The translations under genes and the position numbers were made by a program. A stretch of DNA of 64,000 nt from Cristatella mucedo (Eukaryota > Bryozoa > Phylactolaemata > Cristatellidae), in NCBI GenBank assembly GCA_009760855.2, contig WPIO01000003.1, forward strand, positions 6,507,501 through 6,571,500, read 5' to 3'. Under the pieces are notes generated by a model. The model ran no database searches, was not told the DNA's origin, and was given only the letters and a program-made list of their open reading frames with translations. Below are positions 23,401 through 34,224 of this stretch, piece by piece (positions within the stretch are counted from its first letter, which is position 1; each line of letters opens with the position of its first letter).

Positions 23401-24498
23401 CTTAGTTAGGTCGAGTTAGTTTGCTATTTTTGTTTGGTCTTTCTGCAGCGTTCGATAACTTTGACGAGCACTTCCATCGTATGCACCTTATCATCTCGTC
23501 TGGATACCACTGGCACTGCACTGCAACGCTTTAGATCCTAACTCAGTGGAAATTAAAGTATGTAATAACCCAATGATCTATATTTCCGCATCTTGTCACA
23601 ATTGATACTCTCCCTCATGTTGATATAATCCCCAAGGACAGTCTAACCTGTCATCTGCATGCTATCGATGCTTTGACGCAGGAGTGGAGCAAGGATTATT
23701 TTCAAGAAGGACCCAGCCTTGCCGACGACGATTAACACCACCGAAATTTAAAGTCTCTTATTCGACACGTAAGTTACGGCTGCGCACAGATTGAAAGTAT
23801 GTGACGATGTCATCATTCCTCACCATAACGGCCTTGTCTTTCTCAATTGCTTTCAGAGTGGCACCGTTGAAGTAGTCCGCATCCATCGTTCCTTGAAGAA
23901 AGTTGTCTTAAAACGTTTCAGTACACCAAAAACATGTTGTGCCGGGGAGTTGGCACTGTTGGCATCAGAACAAGTCACGCCAGCGTGTACAGGTGTGTCA
24001 TAACCAGAGTTCGGTTTGACCGGACTCGGGCTACATTATTAAAAGATTCGAACCTTCTTCAGTGCCGATTCCGAATCTATGATAGAGAGTTGCAAAGATG
24101 CATCTGCAAAGGACCGGCCCGACGTCTGGAAAGTCCATCTTGTGGAATGGAAAATTTAGCTGCTAGATCTACGAGGTTTTTGACATTGAATGCAGAGCCT
24201 GGGCGCACTGGCGAGCGACCACGAAGCACTTGGCTTGATAGAACTTCATGCCGAGCGGCGTTGCTGCTTGCTCAGCGCCTGAGACGAGGACGGATCCATA
24301 TTAAGACGGATCTAGAGGGTAAATCTTGTTTTCCATGCATGGACGTGCCAGGCAGCCTTGGAGAAAGCAAGTATGGGATGCAGTGCCAACGAGAAGCCAT
24401 TCACCAGTCCGCCGATGGTCGAAAAGTCACTAACTTAATTGATGCCGTAAAAACCGTAAGTAAATTCTAAGGACGGGCGAGAAACAGCATAAATAAAA
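23400..24498. other. unrecognised segment with one long frame
   Basis: A 178-codon frame (23934-24470 +) ends just before the Tigger element. It has no motif, signal peptide or membrane segment I recognise and may be chance. Confidence 0.2.
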
Positions 24499-24789
24499 TA
24501 CAGTGGCGCGTTGACTTACGATCGTCCCAACTAACGAACTTTTAGAAATGCGAGCCGTCTCTCGCCAATTGTTTGCTTTGAGTTTCGAGCTAAAATTCGA
24601 GTTACGAGCCAGCTTCGAATATCCCACCGCTATTTTTCGCAGAGTACGCCACTGTCAACTCCGCAAAATCCGCCCAGCAGCCCATGTCTCACTCGTTCAC
24701 TTTAAGTGGTTCGCTCGAAGCGGAAGCATCAGTGCGGTGCTCGAATTTGTGCCTGCTGTTAATTTGAAAATTTTCGTTTTTCCTGCCAT

Positions 24790-26330
24790 GGATCCGAAAA
24801 AGTGCGAGCGAAGGACAGTGCTGAGAAAAAGAAGCGGATGATGTGCATTTAATTAAAAAAATCAAATTCTCAAACAAACGACCAGGGTATGCTTTGGTCG
24901 ACTTGGCGAAGCAATACGAGCGCAGCACTTCTACGATCTGCACCATATTGATGCACAAGGAGTCGATAGAGGCTATAACGCCAGCCAAGAGCATTAAAAT
25001 AACTTCTAAACAGCGGAAAAATATCCATGAAAATAATGGAGAAGCCGTTTATGGTGTGGTTGACGGAAAAGAAGCTTGAGGGCGACATCGGAACTGAGGC
25101 TATGATCTGTGAGAAGGCTCGGGCTATTTAGGCTGATTTTGTGAAGCGGACCCCAAGCACTTTCAACTGGCAGGACATTAAGCGAGCCGTTTAAAGCCAG
25201 TCGGAGCTGGTTTGACAAATTTTTTTCAAATAAAGGGACCAGAATTCATTTCTTTGTCAGGCATGGTAAGGCAGCGAGCGCGAATATTAAGGCAGCTGAG
25301 CAGTACCTCAAAACTGTTGCTGGCATTAAATGGCAGCAGAAAGGTACATCCCCAGAAAGTCTTCAACTGTGACGAGACAGTACTCTTCTGGAAAAAGACG
25401 CTAAGAAGAATTTATATAACGTCGGAGGAGAAAACGATGCCAGACCACAATTTCGTGAAGAATAGGCTAACCCACGCACTTTTCGCCAATACGAGCGCCG
25501 ATTGCAATATTAAGCAGCTGCTTATTTATAATTCGGAAAACCCTAGAACCTATAAGTCGCATAAGATTCTGAAAGAAAAACTGCAAGTCATCTGGATGGC
25601 AAGCCCAAGGACGTGGGCCACCAGGCAGATCTTTGCGGACCGGATGAATTTGGTCTCCGGTCTTGACGTTAGTTAATATCTCAAGGAAGCTAGCCTACCT
25701 AGCAAGTCCTTCTCGTCCTGAACTCGCGCTGCTCATCTACCTCGTCGAGGATGACATCTTCGAAGAGTCACAGTTTGCTGCTCATCTACCTCGAGGATGA
25801 CATCTTCGAAGAGTCACAGTTTCTCTAAAGGCTCTCTACCTTCCACCCAATACAACCCCAATCCTGCAGCCCCCCCCCCCCCGTGTATCGATGATGATAA
25901 TAACCAGGTGATTTCTAATTTCAAGAAGCTCCAAGCCAATCACCTCTTTGCTACTGCTTTGAGGTGATGGAGATCTCACAAATCTCACCCTTCGAGAATT
26001 CTAGAATGACCACAATAACATCACGATGTGCTCGTAATTATCGATACGGCCTGGCAGGTTGTTAAAAAAAAGGAGCTTGAAATCTGTGTGAACTAAGTTG
26101 AGGTCTGAGGTTGTGTCTGAAACGGACTTCAAAGACTCACACCCGAAGCGGCGGTGCTGGAGGAGATTGCATCCATGGGCATGTCCATGGGCCTAGACAT
26201 GGATGAGGGCTACATCAACGAACAATCGAAGAGCACTCCGAGGAACTGACGAGGACCTTAAGGAGCCACAGATGCAGAGTCACACGAAGGTTTTGCAGGG
26301 TAAACGATGACGCGGGCGAGAGTTCTTTTC
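24790..26330 (+). pseudogene. Tigger transposase, 5' and central part, broken
   Basis: The reading begins near MDPKKCERR at 24790 and needs several frame changes to reach 26.3 kb. The longest intact piece is 25212-25676, with the first catalytic Asp in CDET and the family phrase EEKTMPDHNFVKNRLT. A direct duplication (25728-25776 and 25777-25822) lies just before LPPNTT. Family identity is clear; coding capacity is gone. Confidence 0.85.
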
Positions 26331-26334
26331 ACGG

Positions 26335-27485
26335 TTTTGTACTCTCCCTCTTGCTGATGCGATTGCCAAGCACAATCTAAGCTTTCACTTCTACGCGGAT
26401 GACACTCAGTCTTACCTTTGCTTTGATCCCTCTCAGCCTTCGAGCACCTCAAACTCTCTCAACTCACTTGCTGTATGTATTGATGACATCCGCACATGGA
26501 TGGCAGCAAATTTTCTAAAACTAAACGATGATAAAACTAACTTATTAGTTATGGGCAAACCCAGTGTGATTCACAAATTGGAAAGGCTGACGATCAAAAT
26601 TGGCTCTGCCAGCATATCTCCTGCTGAATCAGCTCGAAACCTATGTGTTATATTCCAAAGCGACCTCTCGTTAGACGACCATATCAGCTCCACAGTCAAA
26701 TCTGCCTATTTTCAGCTTCATAACATTGCTAAAATTCGGGCTTGTTTAGATAAAGATACCACGTCTAAGTTGGTCCATGCATTTGTGACACCCCGACTTG
26801 ACTTCTGTAACTCGCTGCATGCTGGCCTACTGGCATTTGCAATCAGGCTATTACAGCTTGTACAAAACTTTGCAGCTAGGCTTGTCTGTCGTGAACATCG
26901 CAGTTGCCACATCACACCGCTTCTCGCCGACCTGCACTGGCTACCAGTCAAGAAACAGATTGACTTCGAGGTTTTGTCGCTCACTTTTAGGTCACTTCAT
27001 TCTTTGGCTCCAGCCAATCTCTCAGATATACTCCTCATCAGGCCAAGCATCGTACTACCAGCTTTTTGGAATCCAGCAGTCTACAAATACCTCGTACAAA
27101 CCTCAAATCCTTTGGAGACCGTGCATTTAGTTCGTATGCTCCCAAAGCCTGGAACTCCCTCCCGACCTGCGTCAGAACATCCCCTGACCTGACCACATTT
27201 AAAAAGAACTTACAAGCACACCTATTTAGGGCAGCATTTAGTGGGTCCCTGTGATTCGTCCTTCACGTGCTTATGTGTGCTGACACTGTGCATGCTGCCA
27301 CTAACCACATTTGCATGCTGACCCTGTGCATGTCACCCCTAACCATGTTATTCATTTTGTTTGTTTATCAAGCATGATACTACTCACCATTCAATTGCAT
27401 TTCCCTTTGCAGCAAATGTAAAGCGCCTAGAGAGAGATTGAGTTCTCTGACGGCGCTTTATCAGGTGCATTATTATCATTATTAT
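26335..27485 (+). mobile_element. LINE-A copy inserted in Tigger
   Basis: It begins in the RT palm (IAKHNLSFHFYADDTQSYLC, motif C YADD) and runs through AANFLKLNDDKTNLLVMGKP, NLCVIFQSDLSLDDHIS and LHWLPVKKQIDFEVLSLTFR, with a one-base frame shift near 27035. It then enters the 3' UTR, hairpin GCGCCTAGAGAGAGATTGAG and TTATTATCATTATTATT. Well preserved, so probably recent. Confidence 0.85.
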
Positions 27486-27489
27486 TAAG

Positions 27490-27629
27490 AGAATTTATTT
27501 GTATAGCGCCTTACGAGAAGTTAACTCTATTCAGGAGCTTCACATATGCCACGGGGCTCGAGCCCACGACCTCAGCCAGACCTTGATTTGTGCGAGCACC
27601 TTAACCAATCAGTCAAACCAGCGCGGCAT
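27490..27629 (-). mobile_element. SINE-A copy at the LINE-A tail
   Basis: The minus strand has a head with GGTTTGACTGATTGGTTAAG, B-box-like GGGCTCGAGCCC, and the tail AGAGTTAACTTCTCGTAAGG followed by CGCTATAC. It sits immediately after the (ATT)n tail of the LINE-A copy. Confidence 0.8.
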
Positions 27630-27872
27630 ATCTCTAAGAGTGAAATGAAGGAAATTTTGGAATTCGGAAGAAACTTTCAGAATTTTTTCAAGAGAAGCAC
27701 CCAGAAAAATTTGAAACTGAGCATTTGACTGAGCTATTTTTTTACACTTGATGAATTCTTTTCAGAAACATTCTGAAAGGGGGATGTAACAGACCACATT
27801 GAACAGGCTGTTATAAAAAAAAAACCTGCAGATAAAAGTGAGGAAAGCGTGCCGAAAAGGGCAAAAATTAGC
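27630..27872 (+). pseudogene. Tigger transposase, C-terminal remnant after the insertion
   Basis: After the LINE-A/SINE-A block the frame resumes as SEMKEILEFGRN and, with frame shifts, EKHPEKFETEHLTE, then DVTDHIEQAVIKKKPADKSE before a stop. This is the usual Tigger C-terminus and shows the element was one unit before the insertions. Confidence 0.7.
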
Positions 27873-27956
27873 TAGAAAGATTCAGTTATTCATTTCAGCC
27901 TTTCTCACCTAACTCAGTCACCATCTTCAAGTCGCCCGATCTCAAAGTTAAATGCT

Positions 27957-28328
27957 GTGAATAATACTTTATACAAATTATTTTATTGCAGCGGATTCTA
28001 TTGTATCCTCATCGACATGGAGGTCCCTTTCGGCAACGACGAGGATGTCCGGGTGAAAGCCGCGGATCGGAAGATCACGAAATACGCAAGCATCTCGCGG
28101 GACTTCCGGTCTCAGGGTCATGCGTCAGCGTCTGTCCTACCATTTGACGTAGGAGCACTCAGGTCTTGGTACCCGGGTAATGAGCCGTACCTTGATGCCC
28201 TTGGCATCAAAGCTGCGTACCGGAAGCTCTCCCTGAAGCTTTGTGTAAGCGATGCAGTGCACGGCAGCGCCAAAGTGTGCCCAGTTCTCCGCCGAGGGAA
28301 GCGACCGTGTTGTCGTTCAGCACGGTAA
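27957..28328 (+). pseudogene. fragment resembling the restriction-like endonuclease domain of R2-type retrotransposons
   Basis: An open frame of 123 codons encodes CILIDMEVPFGNDED, RKITKYASISRDFRSQGH, PFDVGALRSWYPGNE and LCVSDAVHGSAKV. This pattern (IDMxVPFxxN...KxxKY...LPFxVGALGxW) is what I know from the C-terminal nuclease of R2/Proto-like non-LTR elements. It lies between the Tigger transposase stop and the right inverted repeat, preceded by an acceptor-like TTTTATTGCAG. A 23-bp perfect tandem duplication (28314-28336, 28337-28359) marks its end. Probably a captured fragment; the homology needs a profile search. Confidence 0.5.
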
Positions 28329-28761
28329 AGCTCGGTCGTTCAGCACGGTAAAGCTCGGTCCGTGGGAGAGGACTTCGCACTACCTGGGCTTGTTTAATAT
28401 CACTCTTTTTGAATAATTATATTTCTTTTATTTTTATACAACAATTATTATTTGTAAATGCATTTCTTATTTCAAAAACATGCTACAAAAACCGAAGAAT
28501 TTTGGGGTCCGGAGTGGACTAATGGCATTTCAATGGGGAAAATTGATTTTGAGTGCGATTAATTTGAGTTACGAGCTCCACGGAACGAATTAAACTCGCA
28601 ATTTTAGGCACAACTGTACACAATATAAGCAAATACATACAATATATTTCTTTATTTAATGAAAACTATTGGTTAAGTGAGCCACCGTGCAGAAGAAGTC
28701 TGTTGCCACCGGTTTCCCTTAAAACACGCGTTCTGATCAGCTGGAGCTCATGCACCAGCTG

Positions 28762-29720
28762 AAATGTAATGTAATGTATCTCAGTCTGTAACTCCGGAAA
28801 GTCATAAAGACTATGTGGGTGTTACGCAGGAGAATTGTGTATGGTGAACTCACAGCCTAAGCGGCTTTCAGTACGCATTCGGTGGCCAACAGGCTTCGTC
28901 TCATGCAACAAAGAGAATGTGAGAAGCATAGTAGAGTCAGGAGAGCAGTTGAGTTAGTGAGTAGCATGGAAGTAGCAGCTCAGGACCGCTGAAAAGAATG
29001 AGCCGTAGTCGGCAGCAGGAGATTAGTTGTCGTTGCGTAAGAATTGTGGAAGCGAGTTCCCCAGTCTAGGACCTGCAGAGCTAAAGCTTCTGTCGCCGAC
29101 GATCTTTAAGCGGAAGAATGGAACAGCTAGTTTATTGTCCACGCAGGACCTGAGGGCGCGAACAGGCTGAAACTGGTGTAGCAGTTCAGCTAGGTGCGAA
29201 GGAGCCAAGGCGTGGCGGGCCTTGTGGGTCAGCGTAGGAACTTTGCTCTGTATCCTTTGCTCAGCCGGCATCCATTCTAGCTCTTTTAGCAAAGGAGACA
29301 CGTGCTCACACCTCTGGGACTTGAAGACTAGCCTTGCAGCCATATTCATAGTCAGCTGCAGTGGCCTAGTTGCTTCCTTCGGTAGCCCAGCCAAAAGGAA
29401 ATTACAATAATCAAGCCGAGACAGAATTAAGGAGCTAGTTAAATTTTTTGCAAGCCACTGTGGAAGACAGTTCCTAATCTTGGATAGGGATCAGACGTGA
29501 TGGCTAGCTGTAGAAGCAGTCTTCTGAATGAAGCTTTTAAAATTTAGGCAGCTGTCGAAAACGACACCTAAATTTTGAGCACGTGATGATTGTCGCACAA
29601 CAGCATCACCTATTAGATGAGCAAAGCCTTTTAATCAAGCCACACGCTTAGGGTGTCCTATGAGCAGCAGTTCGGTTTTACAGTCATTTAGTTTCAAGAG
29701 CTCCATTGGCCGAGAAATAC
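28762..29720 (-). mobile_element. LINE-B 3' portion with C-terminal ORF
   Basis: The minus strand encodes MAGLPKEATRPLQLTMNMAA, RLVFKSQRCEHVSPLLKELE and KIVGDRSFSSAGPRLGNSLP, the region after the RT palm, then the 3' end closing in ACATTACATTACA. The 123-codon frame at 29023-29394 is the best preserved LINE-B coding piece here. Upstream, decayed sequence continues to about 29720. Confidence 0.8.
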
Positions 29721-29729
29721 TTAGTATCT

Positions 29730-30400
29730 AGAAAATCAGCAATAGAGTACTGCTCCAAAAACAGAACCGTTAGCCTGGGTAATCTAGTGCTGCACTGTGT
29801 GCCTGAGTGAGACTTCTCGGTGCAGACTTGCACACTAACTGTGAAACTAGCGGATTCAGCCAGCACCTCCCCTCGCTGAGCAGCTTATGTCAGCCATTCG
29901 AGTGGACGAAGTCCAGCAGCAGTAGCACAAGCAGCATGTTATTGTTTCCACGAATGCTACGTCGAGAGATCTGCCAAGAGTTTTAGTTTTCTTTAGTTGT
30001 GCAAAAGAAGGCCTCAGTAGCAACATCATTATACATTTGAAGGGAAAACTAGAGCTTCGCATCAATGTCCTGGGTTCGTGAACGATGTATCGGGTTGGCC
30101 GAAAGGGCTATAGAGCCCAAATTGTTACTGTGTATGGCGTTGGTTTTGTTTGCTCAAGACCCAACTATTCCAAGAGACTTCGATGTCAGCGGATTTAGCG
30201 AGCTGCTTGGCACAGTGCCATGTATGCAGGCTTTGTTGTCGACTATGCAACGGAAGACTGACTCTTGGACAACCAGGTGATGCTGCCTTGCCCAATACTG
30301 AGCACACAGCCAGTCACCAGGAGGATATCGAGTCTGAATCATTTCCCTATTCAGCATCGCAATAGCCTCTTAGCTGCTCGCCTACAAGAAAGCAAAAATA
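29730..30400. other. no recognised feature
   Basis: Several overlapping short frames on both strands, none with a motif. Confidence 0.3.
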
Positions 30401-30545
30401 AGGATTGGGTGATTCAATAGCCTCATTTATACGGTGGCAGGAGAGCTATCACCCTCGCGTAGCATGCAATCGAGGATCGCCTGCCTCACGACTCGAACAC
30501 GTGACCTGGGTCTTGAAGTTTGAGCTTCTTATCTTTAGGCTAAGA
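30400..30545 (-). mobile_element. diverged SINE-B copy
   Basis: On the minus strand the B-box-like ACGTGTTCGAGTCG is followed by sequence equivalent to the SINE-B body (GCGAGGGTGATAGCTCTCC) and GAGGCTATTGAATC. It is clearly older than the copies at 41.3 and 47.1 kb. Confidence 0.45.
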
Positions 30546-30549
30546 CCTA

Positions 30550-31650
30550 AGGCCTTCAATTAGCACTCAGGTTGAGGCACCAGTTCCCGTGTGGGTAACG
30601 AAGCGTTCTGTTTGCTTCGGCCAGTGCTGGGAACATGGCTGATTGGTTCATGATCCGCGGTGTACGATGTTACGCCCAACAGGAATCGCTGTAGTCAGAG
30701 TTGAGGCTGGGGTTTTCATCTGTGGTCATGACCAGCGAAATTTTCATTTGTCGGGCAAGACCTGCAAGATTTTTATGCCAGGGGGTAAGATCGGATCGGA
30801 AAACTATATAGTGTACAATCAAAGTTTTTATTCGACATGAAGTCAGTGGTTCTGATCTGGTGGAAGTAGGATATAGTTTTGTCATCAATGACTGTCGGAG
30901 GGGAGGGAGTAGGAATATGGGGCGGCCCGGGTCGCTGCCCCAATATAGCTTGGCAAATTCTTACCTGCTCCAGGCTGCGACACTGGTTGTGTTGTCGTTA
31001 CAGAACGCGACCTTTTGAACCCCTTACGTTGTTGAGGAGCATAGAGACGGTTAAGAGACTGTTGGAAGACGCTTAGGAGTAGCGATGTGTCGAATCAACT
31101 ACCAAAGGCAGCATCCAGAAAAAATTCAATTGAGATGCCAGATATTTGTACAAGGACTCCAAAAAAAAGACAACGGTTGGCAAGTGGACGAGCCAGAATG
31201 CAGAAATAAATGGAATATCTGCCAAGTTTAATTCGTTTAGCAATAAAGGCAAACGCCGGCCATTCCGTTTACTGCGAAACGCTAGCACGGCATCGCATGA
31301 TGGGGCGGGGACGCTAAGCTCTATCCGAGTACAGTTGACGAGGACTTGCAGGCTTGCACGACGATACCCCTCATACCGCATCATCTTTGGACCCAATATC
31401 TGCGGCTTAGCACTATAAGAAATTCCGTTTGATCTTCAAATACAAAGAGAAAAGACAGCTCATTCAGAAAGAAATTCGATACAGTGATGAATTGTTCACT
31501 CAACTTTACTCACTGTGTGCTAAACTCAAACGAACTACTCATCGAAAATGACAATGTGACGCCGGAAACACGGGGAGGCGTACGATGCTGCGTACTAAGC
31601 CCACTCAAGAGTAGCAGTTCGGCGAAGTTGGTGTGAAATAAGCACAGCGT
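30550..31650. other. no recognised feature
   Basis: A 107-codon frame on - and a 90-codon frame on + overlap at 31073-31418 without recognisable motif. Confidence 0.3.
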
Positions 31651-31654
31651 CTCG

Positions 31655-31835
31655 CCTACAGCATTTCCGACGCTGTCCCACTTACCATTACCAAGGGTTC
31701 GTTGGGTAATCTGGACAGAGGTACGAACGCAAATAAAGGGTATTTTACTGAAGTTTATTCGACACTGGACAATGTCGCTTCGCGTCTAGTTCTTTTTTCC
31801 ACACACTCCTCGAAACCACTCACCGAGTCAAACAC
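31655..31835 (-). mobile_element. LTR-like module with poly(A) signal, copy 1
   Basis: On the minus strand AATAAA (31759-31754) is followed by CTTCAGTAAAATA and, after about 75 bases, GGTAATGGTAAGTGGGACAG. The same arrangement recurs at 36615-36785. This could be an R-U5 boundary and leader of an LTR element or the 3' end of another repeat. Confidence 0.35.
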
Positions 31836-32745
31836 ATTGACCTCGCCCCACAGATAGGGCACGGTTAAAGAGGAAATATTGCAGCTGTACTAGAGCCGCC
31901 GCTGCCTGCTCTAGGCGTTACCTGCACAGAGCAAGGGCTGAAATATCAAGAGCCCCGAGTAGCAGCGCCGGTCCAGGCTCCCCGGGGCTACGCAGAATCC
32001 CAAACGCCCGAACTATAAAGCTATAACGAAGGCATGCTCACTGCCCCGGGAAACGTTCCTCCTTCCACCTCCTAACTAGGAGCAGGAAAACCCGGATATT
32101 GAGAAGTAAGACCGTGTACGCATATGCAAATGTGTCTTACGTCTTCTGCATGCGTCTCGAGCCTTCTCGCCTAGCACCCGACTTCGGAACTCTTGTCGCT
32201 AGGTCTGCCTAAGCCATTCCCTGGGCGGCCGAGGCTCAAACCTGGTTGGTCGCTTGCTAGTCGAATCTCACGATGGCTCTGCCGACACCCTAGCTGAGTC
32301 CGTCTGGCTGGCAAGCTTCCGGTGGCTCTCTCGATGACTCTGTGGTCTTCTTCTGAAGCATCGCCTTCTAACTAGCTTAAGGAAAAGAACCCCTACCCTT
32401 CCCTCCCAAAGTAAAACCACCGCTCACGACAAGCTGCCGGGGACCTTTCCCACTACATATCCACTGCCTTTTAACTATAATCGCTTATCTGCAACGCAAT
32501 AAATTACCCTGGGCCTTCACAGTCGCTCTTGATACAGTTAACATCAGTGTTCACTTACACACATGCCTCCCCTTGTGGCTGGGGGGACAGGTAACCTAAT
32601 TCTATCCGAATGCCTGTCTCCCACTCCCTCAGGGGCAGAGGTATTTCAGCCCAACAGTGTTTCCTCTCAGAATAGTTCCTATGTAGTGATGCACTACAAA
32701 GTGGCCTGTCGTGACAGTCTGAAAGTGATTGGGACTTCCTGAACC
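31836..32745. other. moderately GC-rich unassigned sequence
   Basis: It lies upstream (minus sense) of the poly(A)-bearing module and may be part of the same element. No coding domain seen. Confidence 0.25.
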
Positions 32746-32749
32746 CGAA

Positions 32750-34215
32750 AAATATCAAGTCATGGGAAGCCGAAAGTGAGTTCCAGGCTTTGGGAGCTTA
32801 CGAACTAAAGGCACGGTCTCCAAAGCATTTTATTGAGGCTCGGACGAAGTGTAGTAAACGATTCAATTTAGAAAAGTGGATGGTACTATGCTTAGCTTGA
32901 TGGGGACTAGATCTGATGGGTAGACTGGAGCCAAAGAGTGAATGGATCTAAAAGTGAGTGATCAAAACTTAAAGTAGATGCATTGCCTGACTGGGAGCCA
33001 GTGCAGGTCAGCTAGAAGTGGATTGGTGTAGCTACTGCGATTTTCACGAACAGCCCTAGCTCAACAGTTTTGCACCAGCTTTAAGCCCCTGAATGCACAG
33101 GCAGATAGAGCAGCAAGCAGTGAGTTAAAGAAGCCAAGACGGGATGTCACAAATGTATGGACCAATGCAGATGTCGTATCCCTGCTTAAGCAGCCCGACT
33201 TTTAGCAATGTTATGTAGCTGAAAGTAGGCAGACTTGGCTGTGGAGCTGATGTGGCCGTTTAATGTAAGGCCACTTCGAAACAGAACACCTAGATTTCAT
33301 GCGCATTCAACAGGAGATATGCTGGCAGAGCCGATTTTGAGCTATAGATTTTTTCAATATCTGAATCACACTTAATTTCCCCATTACTAGTAAGTTGGTT
33401 TTATCATCATTAAGTTTGAGAAAGTTTGCTTCCATTAATGTGTGGATGCCATCTAAACATGTGGCAAGGAGTTGAGAGAGTTCGAAAGAACTGGGGGGCT
33501 GGGAGCAGAGACAAAGCCAGGATTGGAGCGCCAGGTGGCACGGGGGTCTGGGGGCTGAGCCCCCTGTAAAGGGGTTCTGGGGGAGTCCCCCAAGTACCTG
33601 GGGTTTGAGCGGCCTGGCCAAGTACCAAGGAGCCAGCGGCCGTGCTTTCACGGCCGCTGGCTGCACGACCGGGTGTCAGACTCGCCTCCCACCTACCAGG
33701 TCAGGGTGGCAGCTGTCACTCCTGCCTCCACATAGGCTTCGCCTCTGACTAATAAGGATAAAAGCAAAGGCACATCTATGTCGAAGTGAAAGCCTATGTT
33801 AGGCCTGGCAATCACATCGGCAAGAGGAAAATTATAAACCATGAAAAGAACCAAAACAAGCACAGCACCCTGAGGTACCCCATACTTCAGTGGTTCCTCA
33901 GATGATCTTTTTCGTTCATATCAATCCTCTGGAGTCTCTCGCTGAGGCCGGACTTACGCCAGTGCAGTGCAATACCAGTGATGTCCAGGAGAGATGAGTG
34001 TCATTCAAGGCGGACTTGGTGATCGATAGTATCAAAAGCTGCCGAAAGGTCGAGCAAAACAAGCTTCGAGAATCTACCTAAGTCTGCATTCTAAAGGTCG
34101 TTAAAAACCCGAAGCAATGCTTACTGTGGAGTGAAAATCTTTAAGACCAGACTTAAACTTATTAGCTAGGTGTGAAGTTTCAATATATGATTCCTCATGA
34201 TCTGCAAGGATTCGT
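32750..34215 (-). mobile_element. LINE-A copy with a hairpin-rich insertion
   Basis: The minus strand carries decayed RT C-terminal and palm sequence, including ANFLKLNDDKTNLLVMGKLS near 33400 and the LSAAFDTIDH region near 34040. About 255 bases of GC-rich sequence (33484-33738) interrupt it. Another LINE-A copy in the same orientation follows at once. Confidence 0.75.
33484..33738. mobile_element. GC-rich insertion with three hairpins inside LINE-A
   Basis: It contains GGGGGCTGAGCCCCC, GGGGGAGTCCCCC and a perfect 14-bp stem with a CTTT loop (33631-33644 and 33649-33662, AGCCAGCGGCCGTG). The flanking LINE-A sequence matches the uninterrupted copy at 35.2 kb, so this block is an insertion. 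Confidence 0.6.
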
Positions 34216-34224
34216 TCCAGTGTA

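Larger units (their letters stand above)
24501..28616 (+). mobile_element. Tigger (pogo superfamily) DNA transposon with nested LINE-A and SINE-A
   Basis: The ends are CAGTGGCGCG at 24501 and the inverted CAGTTGTGCC at 28616-28607, each flanked by TA (24499-24500 and 28617-28618), the pogo/Tc1 target. The transposase frame is broken by several stops and frameshifts. Recognisable pieces: an N-terminal helix-turn-helix (ALVDLAKQYERSTSTICTIL), DDE segments (VFNCDETVLFWKK, YNSENPRTY), LPPNTTPILQP, and a C-terminal SMGLDMDEGYINE. The second catalytic Asp appears lost (LVLNS in place of the usual LxLDNAP). LINE-A and SINE-A copies (about 26335-27630) split the transposase, which resumes at SEMKEILEFG. 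It is inactive. Confidence 0.85.

Noticed and set aside
23934-24470. 178-codon frame before the Tigger element
   Set aside because: No recognised motif, signal peptide or membrane segment, arginine-rich out-of-frame look, and a length expected by chance in 64 kb of six frames. Left unassigned.
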